NCBI GenBank assembly: GCA_021014325.1
Contig: CM037457.1
Location: 9,428,538-9,492,537 of the forward strand
DNA length: 64,000 nucleotides
Source: Plazaster borealis
Lineage: Eukaryota > Echinodermata > Asteroidea > Forcipulatida > Labidiasteridae
Direction of reading: 5' to 3'
Shown here: positions 40,535 to 52,439 of the stretch, piece by piece
Layout of the letters: every line of letters begins with the position of its first letter
How positions within the stretch are numbered: position 1 is the first letter of the stretch
Position numbers and translations under genes: made by a program
The notes under the pieces: generated by a model
Told to the model about the DNA's origin: nothing
What the model saw: the letters and a program-made list of their open reading frames with translations, nothing else
Database searches by the model: none

Positions 40535-40606
40535 AGCAGAGTGGCGCAGTGGAAGCGTGCTGGGCCCATAACCCAGAGGTCCGAGGATCGAAACCTCGCT
40601 CTGCTA
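40535..40606 (+). tRNA. Initiator tRNA-Met (CAU), array copy 1
   Basis: A 72-base cloverleaf without intron. Initiator hallmarks: A1:T72 pair, three G:C pairs closing the anticodon stem (CTGGG CCCATAA CCCAG) and a T loop ATCGAAA with A54 instead of T54. Internal pol III promoter: A box TGGCGCAGTGG, B box GGATCGAAACC. A T-run terminator follows directly. Canonical copy, identical to copies 3, 7 and 8. Confidence 0.96.
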
Positions 40607-40694
40607 ACTTTTTTTCGTAAGTTTAAATGCGTTCACTATTTAAATCTTATTATAAAGAAAGTTATGAAAGCTATTTCGAATCAATTTGTAAGCA

Positions 40695-40766
40695 AGCAGA
40701 GTGGCGCAGTGGAAGCGTGCTGGGCCCATAACCCAGAGGTCCGAGGATCGAAACCTCGCTCTGCCA
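40695..40766 (+). tRNA. Initiator tRNA-Met (CAU), array copy 2, T72C variant
   Basis: Identical to copy 1 except that position 72 is C (ends CTGCCA rather than CTGCTA). This breaks the A1:U72 pair that is typical of eukaryotic initiators. Both pol III boxes and the T-run terminator are intact, so it is probably transcribed; function as an initiator is doubtful. Confidence 0.88.
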
Positions 40767-40855
40767 ACTTTTTTTCTGTAACTTTAAATTTGTTTAAGTT
40801 TTAAATCCAAATATACTTAGTTTGTAAAATTCAATTTCGAATTAGTTTGTAAGCA

Positions 40856-40927
40856 AGCAGAGTGGCGCAGTGGAAGCGTGCTGGGCCCATAACCCAGAGG
40901 TCCGAGGATCGAAACCTCGCTCTGCTA
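40856..40927 (+). tRNA. Initiator tRNA-Met (CAU), array copy 3
   Basis: Canonical, identical to copy 1 over all 72 bases, followed by a seven-T run. Confidence 0.96.
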
Positions 40928-41015
40928 ACTTTTTTTTGTAAGTTTCAATGCATTCACTATTTAAATCTTATTATAAAGAAAGTTTTGAAAGCTATTTCGA
41001 ATCAATTTTTAAACA

Positions 41016-41087
41016 AGCAGAGTGGCGCAGTGGAAGCGTGCTGGGCCCATAACCCAGAGGTCCGAGGATCGAAACTTCGCTCTGCTA
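41016..41087 (+). tRNA. Initiator tRNA-Met (CAU), array copy 4, T-stem variant
   Basis: One change from the canonical copy: CCTCG becomes CTTCG in the 3' strand of the T stem, turning a G:C into a G.U pair. The change also touches the last base of the B box (GGATCGAAACT). Probably still foldable. Confidence 0.88.
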
Positions 41088-41169
41088 ACTTTTTTTCGTA
41101 AGTTTAAATGTTTTTATAATCTTATTATAAAAATAGTTATGAAAGCTATTTCGAATCAATTTGTAAGCA

Positions 41170-41241
41170 AGCAGAGTGGCGCAGTGGAAGCGTGCTGGGC
41201 CCATAACTCAGACGTACGAGGATCGAAACCTCGCTCTGCTA
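41170..41241 (+). tRNA. Initiator tRNA-Met-like (CAU), array copy 5, degenerate
   Basis: The anticodon stem carries CTCAG (one G:C to G.U, within the three G:C pairs needed for P-site binding) and the variable loop reads ACGTA instead of AGGTC. The terminator is interrupted (TTCTTTT). Possibly a decaying copy. Confidence 0.7.
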
Positions 41242-41329
41242 ACTTCTTTTCGTAAGTTTAAATGAATTCACTATTTAAATCATATTATAAAGAGAGTTAT
41301 GAAAGCTATTTCGAATCAATTTTTAAACA

Positions 41330-41401
41330 AGCAGAGTGGCGCAGTGGAAGCGTGCTGGGCCCATAACTCAGAGGTCCGAGGATCGAAACCTCGCTCTGCT
41401 A
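41330..41401 (+). tRNA. Initiator tRNA-Met (CAU), array copy 6, anticodon-stem variant
   Basis: Same CTCAG anticodon-stem change as copy 5 (G.U in the initiator G:C triplet) but the variable loop is canonical. The shared change suggests copies 5 and 6 descend from one another or exchanged sequence. Confidence 0.82.
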
Positions 41402-41490
41402 ACTTTTTTTCTGTAGCTTTAAATTTGTTTAAGTTTTAAATCCAAATATACTTAGTTTGTAAAATTTATTTTCGAATTAGTTTGTAAGCG

Positions 41491-41562
41491 AGCAGAGTGG
41501 CGCAGTGGAAGCGTGCTGGGCCCATAACCCAGAGGTCCGAGGATCGAAACCTCGCTCTGCTA
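41491..41562 (+). tRNA. Initiator tRNA-Met (CAU), array copy 7
   Basis: Canonical, identical to copy 1, followed by a seven-T run. Confidence 0.96.
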
Positions 41563-41642
41563 ACTTTTTTTGCGTAAGTTTAAATTTTTAAATCCAAATA
41601 TACTTAGTTTGTAAAACTTAATTTCGAATCAATTTGTAAGCA

Positions 41643-41714
41643 AGCAGAGTGGCGCAGTGGAAGCGTGCTGGGCCCATAACCCAGAGGTCCGAGGATCGAA
41701 ACCTCGCTCTGCTA
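41643..41714 (+). tRNA. Initiator tRNA-Met (CAU), array copy 8
   Basis: Canonical, identical to copy 1. The terminator reads TCTTTTT. Confidence 0.96.
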
Positions 41715-41799
41715 ACTCTTTTTCGTAACTTTAAATTTGTTCAATTTTTTAATCCAAATATACTTAGTTTGTAAAACTTATTTTCTAATTTTTTAAGCA

Positions 41800-41871
41800 A
41801 GCAGAGTGGCGCAGTGGAAGCGTGCTGGGCCCATAACCCAGAGGTCCGAGGATAGAAACCTCGCTCTGCTA
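41800..41871 (+). pseudogene. Initiator tRNA-Met-like, array copy 9, C56A
   Basis: One change in the T loop: ATCGAAA becomes ATAGAAA, replacing C56, which normally pairs with G19 to hold the D and T loops together. The same base lies in the core of the B box, so both folding and TFIIIC binding should suffer. Likely a pseudogene. Confidence 0.75.
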
Positions 41872-41960
41872 ACTTTTTTTTTCGAAACTTAAATTTTGTT
41901 CAATTTTGAAATCGAAATATAGTTTTTAAAACTAAATTTTTAATCAGTTTGTAAGTATAA

Positions 41961-42032
41961 AGCAGAGTGGCGCAGTTGAAGCTTGCTGGGCCCATAACCC
42001 AGAGGTCCGAGGATCGAAACCTCGCTCTGCTA
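41961..42032 (+). pseudogene. Initiator tRNA-Met-like, array copy 10, D-arm changes
   Basis: The last copy of the array. Two changes: the D loop reads AGTTGAA instead of AGTGGAA (one of the invariant GG pair lost, also in the A box) and the D stem GCTT replaces GCGT, breaking a C:G pair. No clear T run follows (TAACTTCAATTTAG). Likely a pseudogene. Confidence 0.78.
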
Positions 42033-45000
42033 ACTTCAATTTAGAAATTGAAATATTCATAGTTTTGAAAAATATTTTCAGCAAATAACTATAATACCTG
42101 CAGGTAGGGAAACGGTGGCCTTTTAATTCAGGCTCTATGGATTTATGGTATGTATGTGACAGTGTTGGTCATTTGGAATTTTGCCCTTTTGTGTTACTTT
42201 TCGTGCAACCATTTTAGGTTAAAATGCTCCCGATTGTCTCGGGGGTCTACGTTGCCTTTCACTAAGTTGGTTTAGTTGGACATCCCCGTCATCCACTAAA
42301 CCAATCAGATTTTAATCTCCACATTACGTAAATCCATGTCTGTAAGAAGCTGCATCAATTGGTTTATCTTGTTCTATACTTGACATCCAGGGTCTTCGTA
42401 AACTAGCGTCTTGTTTATGAATCTACGTCATTCTACGAGGGAGACTAGTTGGGGGAACGCAACGGTCTCTGTATCTCCAGGTCTCCAATATTGGCAAAAT
42501 ACGTCACTCGCTGCATTGTATGTTTTTTTTCTTCTTTTATTTTTAGGTTCGGGGAGAACCATGGAGCCCTCCTTCCCAGGTCTTTGATATTGCGTGTATG
42601 CGCCTACGGCTGTTAATAACCTCTCTCTCACTCACTCACACACTCGCCGTGAATGAAATTCACGTTACCGATGACCAGCCCATTGCATCTTCCAATTATA
42701 ACGCCTCCTTATTTGTACAGGCTCAGTGACGTCTACTGAGGAATGTGCTCCAGTCTTCGTGGCCGGCTCAATACACAATCATCTCCCGTTGCATTGACGG
42801 GCTCTCTCGCACGGCCACGGTCTCCAGCCCCAGTGGTCCTCCACTGATTGTGTCAGATATGTCATGCATCATCTTCGACCTACTACTATACTACTACTAC
42901 TATACGACTACTACTACTACAGCCCATCTTCACTTTCTGTAGTGGTGTCATCCAGCCTTTGAACCACAGGGGGTAGAAAGAGCATCTTTTTTCGTAGATG
43001 TTGCCCCAAGCGATGATGACTCCATGCGGACGAGAGGCTAGCACGTGTAGCATGTATATATAGACGGTGCTAGGGTCGTCTGCAAGCAGTGTCATGACTG
43101 ATCCACATTATAATGACAGTGTGGTGATAGCAGCGTGAACGCACACAGCATGTTGGCCAGCCTCGCTCTTCTTGTCTCTGCATCTCTCCATGCTACACAC
43201 ACGACGCATCTATTATCTCGACTGACCCATATTCTGACTGTTGCTGACTGACTGTATGCTCAGTTCTGGATGCATATGATAGCATAATATTACTGAGTGG
43301 AGAAAACAGGTGGATGAGCTTGTGTGTTGTTCACATCATCATCGTCATCATCTACGCCGTCTCTGGCTGCCCTTTAGCACCGCAAAGTGGCGGAACTGCG
43401 ATGCGATCATTGCTTGCAACCCGCTGTGCACTATGTCGAAGATGGGTGGCCGGCCATGCATCTCAATGCTCCTCATTTAATACACAGTTCAATCTGAGCG
43501 ATTTTAATCTCATATTCAGTAGATAGCAGCTACGGAAATCTCAAAGTGAAGAATCATTCTGCTGACATTTCCATCGCAGTTGTTTTTTTTCCTTCATTCT
43601 CATAAGCACAGCTTAGAATAGCTGCATGAATATAAAATGGTGTTTCGCCATCATCAGTTGAGAGCAATTTTCCCATAGCCGCCATTTTCGGTAATAAAAA
43701 CAGCAACTTGTAGCTCACGACACGTGCTCATCATCAGAAGCCCGTCTCTCGCTGTTCGGGCAGGTTTTATTTCGACATCAACGCGGATATTAAATTGCCT
43801 TTGTGTGTGTGTGAAGTCCTCATTAACTGGCCTTTCATCGGTAATGCGTGTGCTGTGGTGGTGGTGAGCCTGAGCGCCTAGTCCGGCCAAGAACAGGGTT
43901 TAGATGGGCGTACGCACTCAACATTCACCGACAAGTAAGTACACTTTCATATTCTAATGTTCTTTATTTTATTTGACAATTTAATGCAGTCACTCGTATA
44001 TGTGGTTTGTGTGCATGTATTTCTGTAGATCACTGTGTAGTCTCATCTTGGATTTTTATGCTGCGATCACATAAGCATAATGAAGACATATTATATGCTA
44101 GATTTCACGCATGCTATAATTAACGTCAGATACTGTGCAGGTTTGCAGTGTGCTATCAACCGCAGTTCTTTCATGGGAATAAGTGAATGCCATTACTGAT
44201 GTTCAAAACCTGTTTTAGATGACATATTGTGGGGAAGGGGTAAAACGAGGTGGGGTTAGGGGGGCCTGGACATTCAGTTGCTTCATGCAGGGAGCGATTT
44301 GAATAGAGGACACCAGAGTCTTATAATAGGCCCCGCCCCTCTTTGCAATTTGCATGCTATGTTGGACATTCATACCCAGAGGTTCTGTCTGCTCGATATG
44401 GACACCCATGGGTTGAAGCCATGGGGGGGGGGGGTATGTTATCAACCTTAAAGTGTCTCGACTCAGTTGCCGGTATAACCATCCACACCACACCCACCAG
44501 AGGAAAAAAGGGGCGTGGTCAGAATCTGGCTCAATTTTAAAATGCACAACGAGACCAGGGGTGTGTCTGTTCAGAGGTCTCGCCCTATCGTGTAGTAAAT
44601 GGGTAGAGCTAAGAGGTCTCACTGTAACATCATATGCCACGATCAATCAAGACTTTATGGTGATGACACCTCACTGTTTACAAACGTATACAGTATCATG
44701 TAAGGCCTATACATGTACTTTACGTTGAGAGGTATTGTGATGAACGTCTTGGAAAAGCACAGGAAATATCAAGGTATAGGAAGACGGGCGAGTTAACTAA
44801 CACAACACACATCTCACAATGATGCAAAGATATTGTCTAATTGGTGAGGAGATGAACATGGATTGGCTTAACAATTAAAACCATGTCAAACTTGTAGTGA
44901 TTTTTATGGGGAAAAAATAATGAAAACCACTAACTTCATGGGAAAATATTCAAGTCGCAAAATGTCATCCTTAATTATTTACAAATAAAAATCAGTCATT

Positions 45001-45149
45001 GAATTCTGTATGGGATGCACGTACAATATAAACATAATGAAAGTTGTAACTCTCTTGTTTTCTATCAATCTTAACTGAACTTGATTCTTGTTTAACCAAA
45101 CTTGACCAAATTAGCTTCAACATTATTTGTCTGCAGAAATAAACACATA
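42033..45149. other. Unassigned region downstream of the tRNA array
   Basis: Contains CTA-rich low-complexity sequence near 42880-42920, a ten-base G run at about 44422, and no coding exon I recognise. GACAAGTAAGTACAC at 43930 looks like a splice donor after GC-richer sequence, so an untranslated exon is possible but unsupported. Confidence 0.4.
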
Positions 45150-45695
45150 CACTCTAAAAACTCCCGGGTCAGAATTGACCCGGATTCCGGGTCCCAGGGG
45201 ACTGACTCAAAATGGGTCAGGAAACTGGTTAAAACTTTGGACTTTGACTCGGATTCTATGTCGGTGGACACAGTTCCGGATCACTTTGACACAGATCCCG
45301 GGTCACACAGACACAGAATTGGGTCAGGCCCAACCTCGTCCCCAAGGTGTGTCGAGCACCACGAGGTTGACCGCCCTCACACCCTGGTATGTATTGGATC
45401 ATTTGCTTATTCAACATTTTTGGATACGTATGCAAATTAGAATAGTCTGGCTGTGAATAGTCTGGCTGTGAACATGGTGAATACTGAATGAGTACAACTT
45501 AACGTGTTTACGTTAGACTTTTGTACACCAGTCGTTGTCCAATCAGGGTCCAAGTAAGGAGTTTCCCTCCCAGGGTTTACTATTGTAAACGTTTGGAAAT
45601 AAAGTAAACCATGGGGACGAGGTTGGGTCAGGCCCCCTTGAACCAGAATCCGGGTTAATATAGGGATTAATGTAGCCTGGGTAGTTTTTAGAGTG
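45150..45695. mobile_element. CACTCTAAAAACT-ended MITE with a nested second element
   Basis: CACTCTAAAAACTCCCGGGT at the left and GGGTAGTTTTTAGAGTG at the right are inverted repeats. Related to 52440-52618 and, more distantly, 61015-61164 (shared GGGTCAGAATTGACC and CCGGATTC blocks). Confidence 0.85.
45331..45625. mobile_element. Nested element with CAACCTCGTCCCCA ends
   Basis: CAACCTCGTCCCCA at 45331 is matched by TGGGGACGAGGTTG ending 45625. The insertion is flanked by GGGTCAGGCCC on both sides, an apparent 11-bp target duplication inside the outer MITE. Confidence 0.8.
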
Positions 45696-48540
45696 ATATA
45701 AAAACAGATTAAGTGTACAGGCCTATGCACCATCCCTCTATAAGGTTTAACCTTAAAGGGGAAAGTAGTTCAGTTTGATATCAATCCGCCCCTCCTCCTC
45801 CACCCCCTCCTCCTCCTCTTCAAAGTTCATTTGCGAGCCCCAACTACTTCAGTATTGAAGTAATCAATCAAGAAGATGGGGTGATCCGTCCAACAGTCTG
45901 GCCCACTCTCAGAGAGCTTAAGCGGGAATTATTTCTTAACAAATTAAATTACCTGGCAGTGATGAACAGGGAACCAGTCATAGGTAGTACACAATGCATA
46001 AATTGTTCGTAACCTGTTTTTGCACATACATGTAGCTAAATTTTGAGTTATGTGGTTAAGCGTATGATGGGTTCAGTCTCCACTGTGAATTACCGAATAA
46101 TTTTGGCGTACTTGTTATAATATCACAGCGTGTAACTTTTCTGCATTTCAGTTTCCCCCAAATCACAAAAATCTTGTGATCATAACTCAGACAACTATAC
46201 TTCTATCAGCATAAGTAGCAGAGATTGTTCTCTTAATTTCTAGTTGTGATTAGTTTGGTTCGTATTTTCCCCTGTGGATGCATTAGTGTTATTATGACGT
46301 GTGGATAAACTAACTTTAATCCAAAGAAGCTTATGATAACTACAAAGATGTATATAAAAAGTGTACAAATTGTTAAGTTTTAAAAATAGTGTTTATATAA
46401 TTTGAGAACATTGAGGTTTGATATCGTGCCCCGCCAAACAAACAACTCCCCTGTCCCACTCAGTTCATTCCCCCTTGACTCCACCCCCCCCAAAAAAAGT
46501 ACATAAAAACCCTAAAATGACCTTGAAGAAAGCATATAGGCTCCCTGTTCCGGTTTCTGTTCCGACTCTGGGTCTGTTTGATGTTGAAGCACCATGCAAG
46601 ATGTACACTGCTCCGTAATTGATGATGGAGCCGGAGCCAGAGCCGGAGCCTGGGTCTATAAAAGTTCCATTTTCACCCCTTGCGCTGACGTCAAAGATAA
46701 TAGAGCGCGCCTAACTACTCGCCTGTCGCCTATACTAAGAACAGGACAGTAAATACACGCTGAATCTGATTCACAAATTGCGCCAGCAAGATTTCACGTG
46801 TCATGACGTCATAGGTGGGTGAATTGTCACTAAAATTGAAGGTCCCGTGTCTGTCCACCATTTAAATTTCTTCGGATGACGTTCAAACCCTGTGTAAAAA
46901 GGTTGCATTTTACCAAATTCAAAAACGGAAACAAACAATCATGTAATTCGTCCATTACTTTTTTTGTATACACTGGACCTTTATCACGGGTCGGTAAGCT
47001 CGGTCAGGTTCCCTGCGTGTACAATGCAAATTGTAGTGATACTTAGTCGTATTAAGGCGGCCAGACTATTTAACATTTCTCTGTCAGTTTGCATTGGGTT
47101 GTATGGGTAGGTACGTGGACCATAACATTGTGTTTTTGTTTGATGTTTGTTCATGTGGAATGATACCCATAATCATTCATTAGATCAAATAACATGTTGA
47201 GACCACACAATGCCTCCTTTTGAAAGGTACTGCTTATTTTACACACCGTAAAAACATCAACAATGAGCCACAAATGAGAATTTCGTGGGGGTCATCATAT
47301 TGTGACCTTGACTGTACATCCATAATGTAGGTCGTCGTTATGTGCATATCGGTCGCCTGTTGAAATCAGTATATGAAGGTCACTCACCTAACTTGAAAGT
47401 TATATTTTAAGAATAGTTTTGCTGAAACTGACTTGGCGAGTTCTAAGAATTGAAATTACCGAATTCTCACAACCTGTGATGTTAACTTGAATTTAGAGCT
47501 ACAAGTAATTGCATTGTTTTTGTGCCTGTTTTCTCGAAAGGTTTCAAACCATGCACATTAGTATAAAATTGGGCTTGGAGTTCCCAACTAATGTTTGCTT
47601 GTGGAATAACAATAATTTGAGAGACATTTTGCTAAACAAATCACTGCTGTGAAGTAGTATTTTTCAAATATAATGTTTGTTATAGTATTCCATTTTGTTT
47701 ACCTTTTAAATAAATCATAATTGGTTTTGGGCGAGTACAATCATCTAAAAAATATTTTATTTTTAACTAACCTGGAAAAATGTCGTCTAACTATGCCTTC
47801 ACTTTATTAAGGTCACTGACAAAGACAAACTGTTAATATTTGGACTGGGTTTCTCGTACTCAGTGTCTTTAACTTAAATACTTCATGTTACCGGTGGTGA
47901 TGGTTGAGTTTCGGGGTTTCGGACCCCCCCCCCCCCTCCCCTCTACCTTTACATCACAGGACCCCCCTTAATGTCCGGGCACTGCCTGGGGGAACCGAAC
48001 CGCTGTATATTTACAGCTATATTATCATCAAATTCAGAAGCAGGCTCCCTCGTCCGATAATCGAAGGCAATGAAATATTTATGGAATTCTTCCCCCGAGT
48101 GTACACAATGCGTACAGTCCCTTACTTGATACAATTCGTACCCAAAATATGATTTAATTTGATTTTATTCATGTGGGGATGCAAGTCTTTTTGCAACAAC
48201 AAAGGAAATCTGTGATTTATCCATTCACTCAAAGAATGCATGCTAAGTGTTGTTTTCGAAATCCAGTAACGGATTGACCTTCCGTGCGTATTTACAACTG
48301 CAGAATCGGTGTGCTCCTTGTCGCTAAAAACAACTCATATAGTACGATACGTTGCCCCGTACATCATTTAGACTTTTTAATTTGTAATTTTTAATAATAG
48401 TTTTACAGTAACTTTACAGTTCCTTTTAGTTGTTTGTAGTATGGTTTCATTTAGGTAATTTTATATATTTTGTTGGGGGGCTTAAATTGGGAATTATACT
48501 CTATGTTTTGTTTATTGTTTATTAATGCTTTTCATTTTGC
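45696..48540. other. Unassigned
   Basis: C-run at about 47923-47936; a short GAGCCGGAGCCAGAGCC tandem at 46627. No gene recognised. Confidence 0.45.
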
Positions 48541-48617
48541 TGTTAAGCGCTTTGATGAATGTTGTATTCATATTGCGCTATATAAAAGCTGTTTTATTAT
48601 TATTATTATTATTATTA
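48541..48617 (+). repeat. SINE/LINE-like 3' tail
   Basis: AAGCGCTTTGATGAATGTTG, TTGCGCTATATAAAAG and a long ATT repeat match the 3' end of SINE family 1; the 5' part is absent. Confidence 0.7.
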
Positions 48618-50940
48618 TACTATACTATACGTAGCCGTACATGAAGCTTTTTTATAGATATATTATAACAATGACATTATGGTGCACTACAGCTTTTTGC
48701 AGTTGATATTATTTTTGTGTAGTGCCCTTCACTAACGTGTGTTCATTTCTTAATAACGCTATAGCCTCTCGAAATCTCTCATACATAGCTATAATAATGT
48801 GGCTGATACATCCTTATCTCTGCATTGTGCATAGACACACGATGACACATTATATCTGCCCATAAAGTATTATTCCCATTACCAAAAGATCTAGCTTATA
48901 CATTTTACGTTGATGTATATTATCGCTATAACTACTCCGATCGTTCGGTACATAACGTGCACTTGCAACCGGGGCCCGCTATACGTGGAGTTGTTCGCGC
49001 TGCGCACAATTATTCAACCTCGTCGAATCTTCGGCCGGCAAGAAGCGGGGGAAAAGGCAAACAAAACGTGGTCATAATGAACCCGTGCGTAATCTACACC
49101 GATCCATCAATGAAACGGCCTTTAAAGGGCCAACACGTTGAACAGTATAAATTTAACGGACATTGCAATTGTGGATTGTTATTTTGTATGGAGCATGGTT
49201 GAGATTTTGCTGGCGATTTGTTGCCATATATATGCTAATAACAATGTTGAATATTCATGAAAAAGTATTCTTCCAGATAGTTTACAGGGGCAGGACAAAG
49301 TCATATGGGCCTAATGTCATATAAGGACCCAAATTAAACAATTTATTCGAAAGTGTTTCATTTTTGAAGTACGGTGCCCCCACCCCACCCCCTTCCTTCC
49401 ACACATCATTGCAAAGTACATGCAGGCCAAAAATAGTCTGGTAATTAGAACGGGCAATGCACCTTACACAACCTATTGTATTCAGTGAGCAAGACATCTC
49501 CATTGCTTATTATGGCAAACTGAGACTTTTAGCATGTTGCAGAAAAGTGCCGTTATGATTGGGATTTAGTTGCCTTAAATCGGACATGATCAACACCGAA
49601 CTTCACGATTATTGATGACGCTTCGTTACACAAGATCTGCATAAAACACTTTCAAACTAACTCTGAAAAGGCATTGGGATTATGTTGGCTTTATGGAATC
49701 GAAATTCACTTCCGGTTTGCCAGCAGAACGTTTTAGCGATTGTCATTATTTTCAATTCGTTTGCTAAGGAAAACACTCTATTAGCTGTATTTTGACTTCT
49801 CACGTTTACATTTTATGTGTCGAATCTGTCTTAATTTATGAATGGGCGACTGTATCCTGCACGAGAGCTTTCAAGGTGAAACGCGTGCCCCGAACTATCA
49901 TTTTGTTTTCAACATACAAACCAGCCATCTAGAACCTACCATTAGTAAAAATTTTTCATCAAAAATCAATTGTCTTAAAAATAGAAGCACACGGTTGTTA
50001 AAGGTAGGGCCATAGATTGGTTTTGTCAACGTAATGCTGATTTATAGGCCAAATTATCAAGGAATATACAATAAGAGTCATCTGTGAAAGTTTCAGCTGA
50101 ATACATTGTCTAAATACTGTGTTGAGAAAACAGCAAAACTGTCGCAGTACTCAATCAAGAACGTCGAATCCATCCGGTTTAGCGAGGTGACAGCGGGTAC
50201 CAACCGCATCTCTGGCCTTAGCATTCACAAACGGACACCAGGGAAATTTGAATCGCCAAAAGTTGCCTTAACGCGATCTTTGGAGATTCAAATTTGTCGA
50301 CATACTTTTATTGATTTCTAATCAAAAAGGGCACTTCAGAGAAATAATTTCGCAGGATGCTTATTGCTTACTACCATTACCATCTTTATAAAAAATTGGC
50401 ATTATAATAAATGAAAATTTCACAATTAAGTTTCTATGTAAAAATTACTCATGATAAATATCATGATAAATATCATACCAATTACAACCTCTTTAGAAAT
50501 ATAACTGTCTGCAACACTGTCAAGGTCGAGGAGATAGTCTTTGATGACCCCACCAATCACTGCTGCACATTTTGATTGCTATTGCAGTTGAATAAGCTCA
50601 TTTATAAACGTGCACGAGATCCTCGACAAAACACAACTCGTTTTTCGTTGTTTTCACTCAAAATATCACCACCAAAGATGACATTTTCAAAGTTATAGAA
50701 TGGGAATATTTGTTTGTTTCAAAAAACAATGAATCTGGATAACTTTCCCTTTAGGTATTGTGCTTAGTATACTAACTTATAGTAAGTTATCATAGTCTAT
50801 AATATTATACCGAATGAAAGTGGAATTTGCTGTTCAAGACTTAAATATTAGTATTATTGATATAAATTTAAGCATGCCGATGTTTTCCATAATCTTTATA
50901 TTATAAATCACAAGAACATTTTATTGATGTTTTGTTCTGG
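48618..50940. other. Unassigned, contains 75-bp repeat at 50166-50239
   Basis: 50166-50239 is related to 3169-3243 (opposite orientation). No gene recognised. Confidence 0.5.
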
Positions 50941-51090
50941 TTTACCCCTTACGCCGATGTGTGATAAGCACTGTATACTCAGTACTTTCCATGTCCAGCG
51001 GGGAAGAAATCGTGGGTTCGAATCCTACCGACTATACACAGGTCACGGAAAGTACATGTGTTTATCCCTCATCGGTGTTGGATAAAAACA
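50941..51090 (+). repeat. tRNA-related repeat, family 2, copy 2
   Basis: GATAAGCACTGTATACTCAG, GTGGGTTCGAATCCTACC and TTTATCCCTCATCGGTGTTG. The outer parts are imperfect inverted repeats (ACGCCGATGTGTGATAA and TTATCCCTCATCGG). Confidence 0.65.
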
Positions 51091-52439
51091 ACCAACCGAC
51101 CAAAATTGTTCGTGCCCGTTACGCCAAACATAATTTTTGCTTTCTCGGCCTTGGCTGGAGCCGCTGCTTTTACTTGCATTCTGGTGAAAGCAAGCAACAT
51201 TTCATCACCGTAAAGTAAAATTTGCATTCGCTTTTTATTAAAGAAATGATGGCGAATTGACTTATTTACTGTTGGACTAGGAACAATATTATGCACAGAT
51301 CGATTGCATTGCATATTATGTCAATAACGCTTTTATGTGTTTTTCTATCAAAACAAATCGACCATAATGGTAAAGTGTTGTGTGCTTTGTCTGTGGTAAA
51401 GTGAAAGCGTTATGTGGCAGGCTTACCCCCCCCCCCATTTTCACAAATATGACCTCTTCTTATACACAGATACTGCAGGTGAAATCCAACCTTGGCAAGG
51501 CCCCCCCCCCCGTGAATAAACCTCAAATAAGTCATGGTTCTACTTGGCATTGTGGACAGATCGACGTGATATTGATATTTTCTTGTAATTTTCTGCGTTT
51601 ATTACAATTGGAAATGTGTTCATATGCATCTTTTCCTAGATATTTATATTCAGAGATAAAGGTTGATGTTTGAGATATAGAGACTGTCGGTGGTATACCC
51701 AATCTGACAGCATCGATGTTATCGCATAACATAATATTACTGATGTAGAGAAAGGGCAGTCCCCTATACAGGTTTCAATATTCACCCCACATCCCACGAG
51801 ATATCGAACTCGTATCCTCCCCCAAAAAAAGAAGAAGAAGAAAGAGAAGTCGGCCTCAAACCCCACACTCGTCTGGGAAAAGATTGACATTCAAACTCTG
51901 AAGGTTGAGGACCCTTCAAGTTTCTATCCAATCACTCATGAGTATTCCCAGAGTTCCTCTTGATATATCTGAACTTCCTCTACAAGATATTGGAGGTCAA
52001 ACCCCCTCTACGGGGGTTCAGCAACCCTGTAGCGGGTCCAGTATTAGAACAAGTTATATTTTACGGATTCCTTTAAGATAGGGAGCGAGTCCGCCGAGCC
52101 ATCTTCAGCATAAAAATAGGTCGGGTGCCGATGACGTCGTAATGCACTCCATGACATTATTTAGATGTCCCTTCAGGGGACACTACAGAGAATAGACTTG
52201 TTTCACTATGAAACGAATACTAACAATATGACTCGGTGAAACAATAATAATGGCTTACACAAATTTTGTAAGAAAGACTATTTTTAAGTGCTTGCATAAT
52301 TCACCAATTTTATGTTTTGAAACCTCTTTAATATTAAAGTTTACCAGTTGAAATAAACGGATGAAATCATTGACGATGTGAAGTAGATCAGATGTTGCAT
52401 TGGGGTTTGGAGCAATGGTCTCGAATCGTTTACAAAATA
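51091..52439. other. Unassigned
   Basis: C-runs at 51427 and 51501; otherwise nothing recognised. Confidence 0.45.

Larger units (their letters stand above)
40501..42050 (+). repeat. Tandem array of about 157-bp units, each with an initiator tRNA gene
   Basis: Starts at 40535, 40695, 40856, 41016, 41170, 41330, 41491, 41643, 41800 and 41961; spacings are 152-161 bases. The spacers are AT-rich and come in two flavours: one with TTCACTATTTAAATC and AAAGCTATTTCGAATC, the other with AAATCCAAATATACTTAG. They alternate over the first four copies and then run in blocks, indicating duplication of dimers followed by single-unit expansion. The left edge is hidden by the gap. Confidence 0.95.

Noticed and set aside
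40526..41255. Open frames repeating a SGAVEACWAHNPEVRGSK-type peptide
   Set aside because: Translation of the initiator tRNA genes.
40501..42050. CRISPR-like regular array
   Set aside because: Repeats are 72-base cloverleaf tRNA genes, spacers are similar to each other, and the genome is eukaryotic.
44215..44646. 143-codon minus-strand open frame
   Set aside because: No recognisable domain, low-complexity C/G run inside, no splice or neighbour support.
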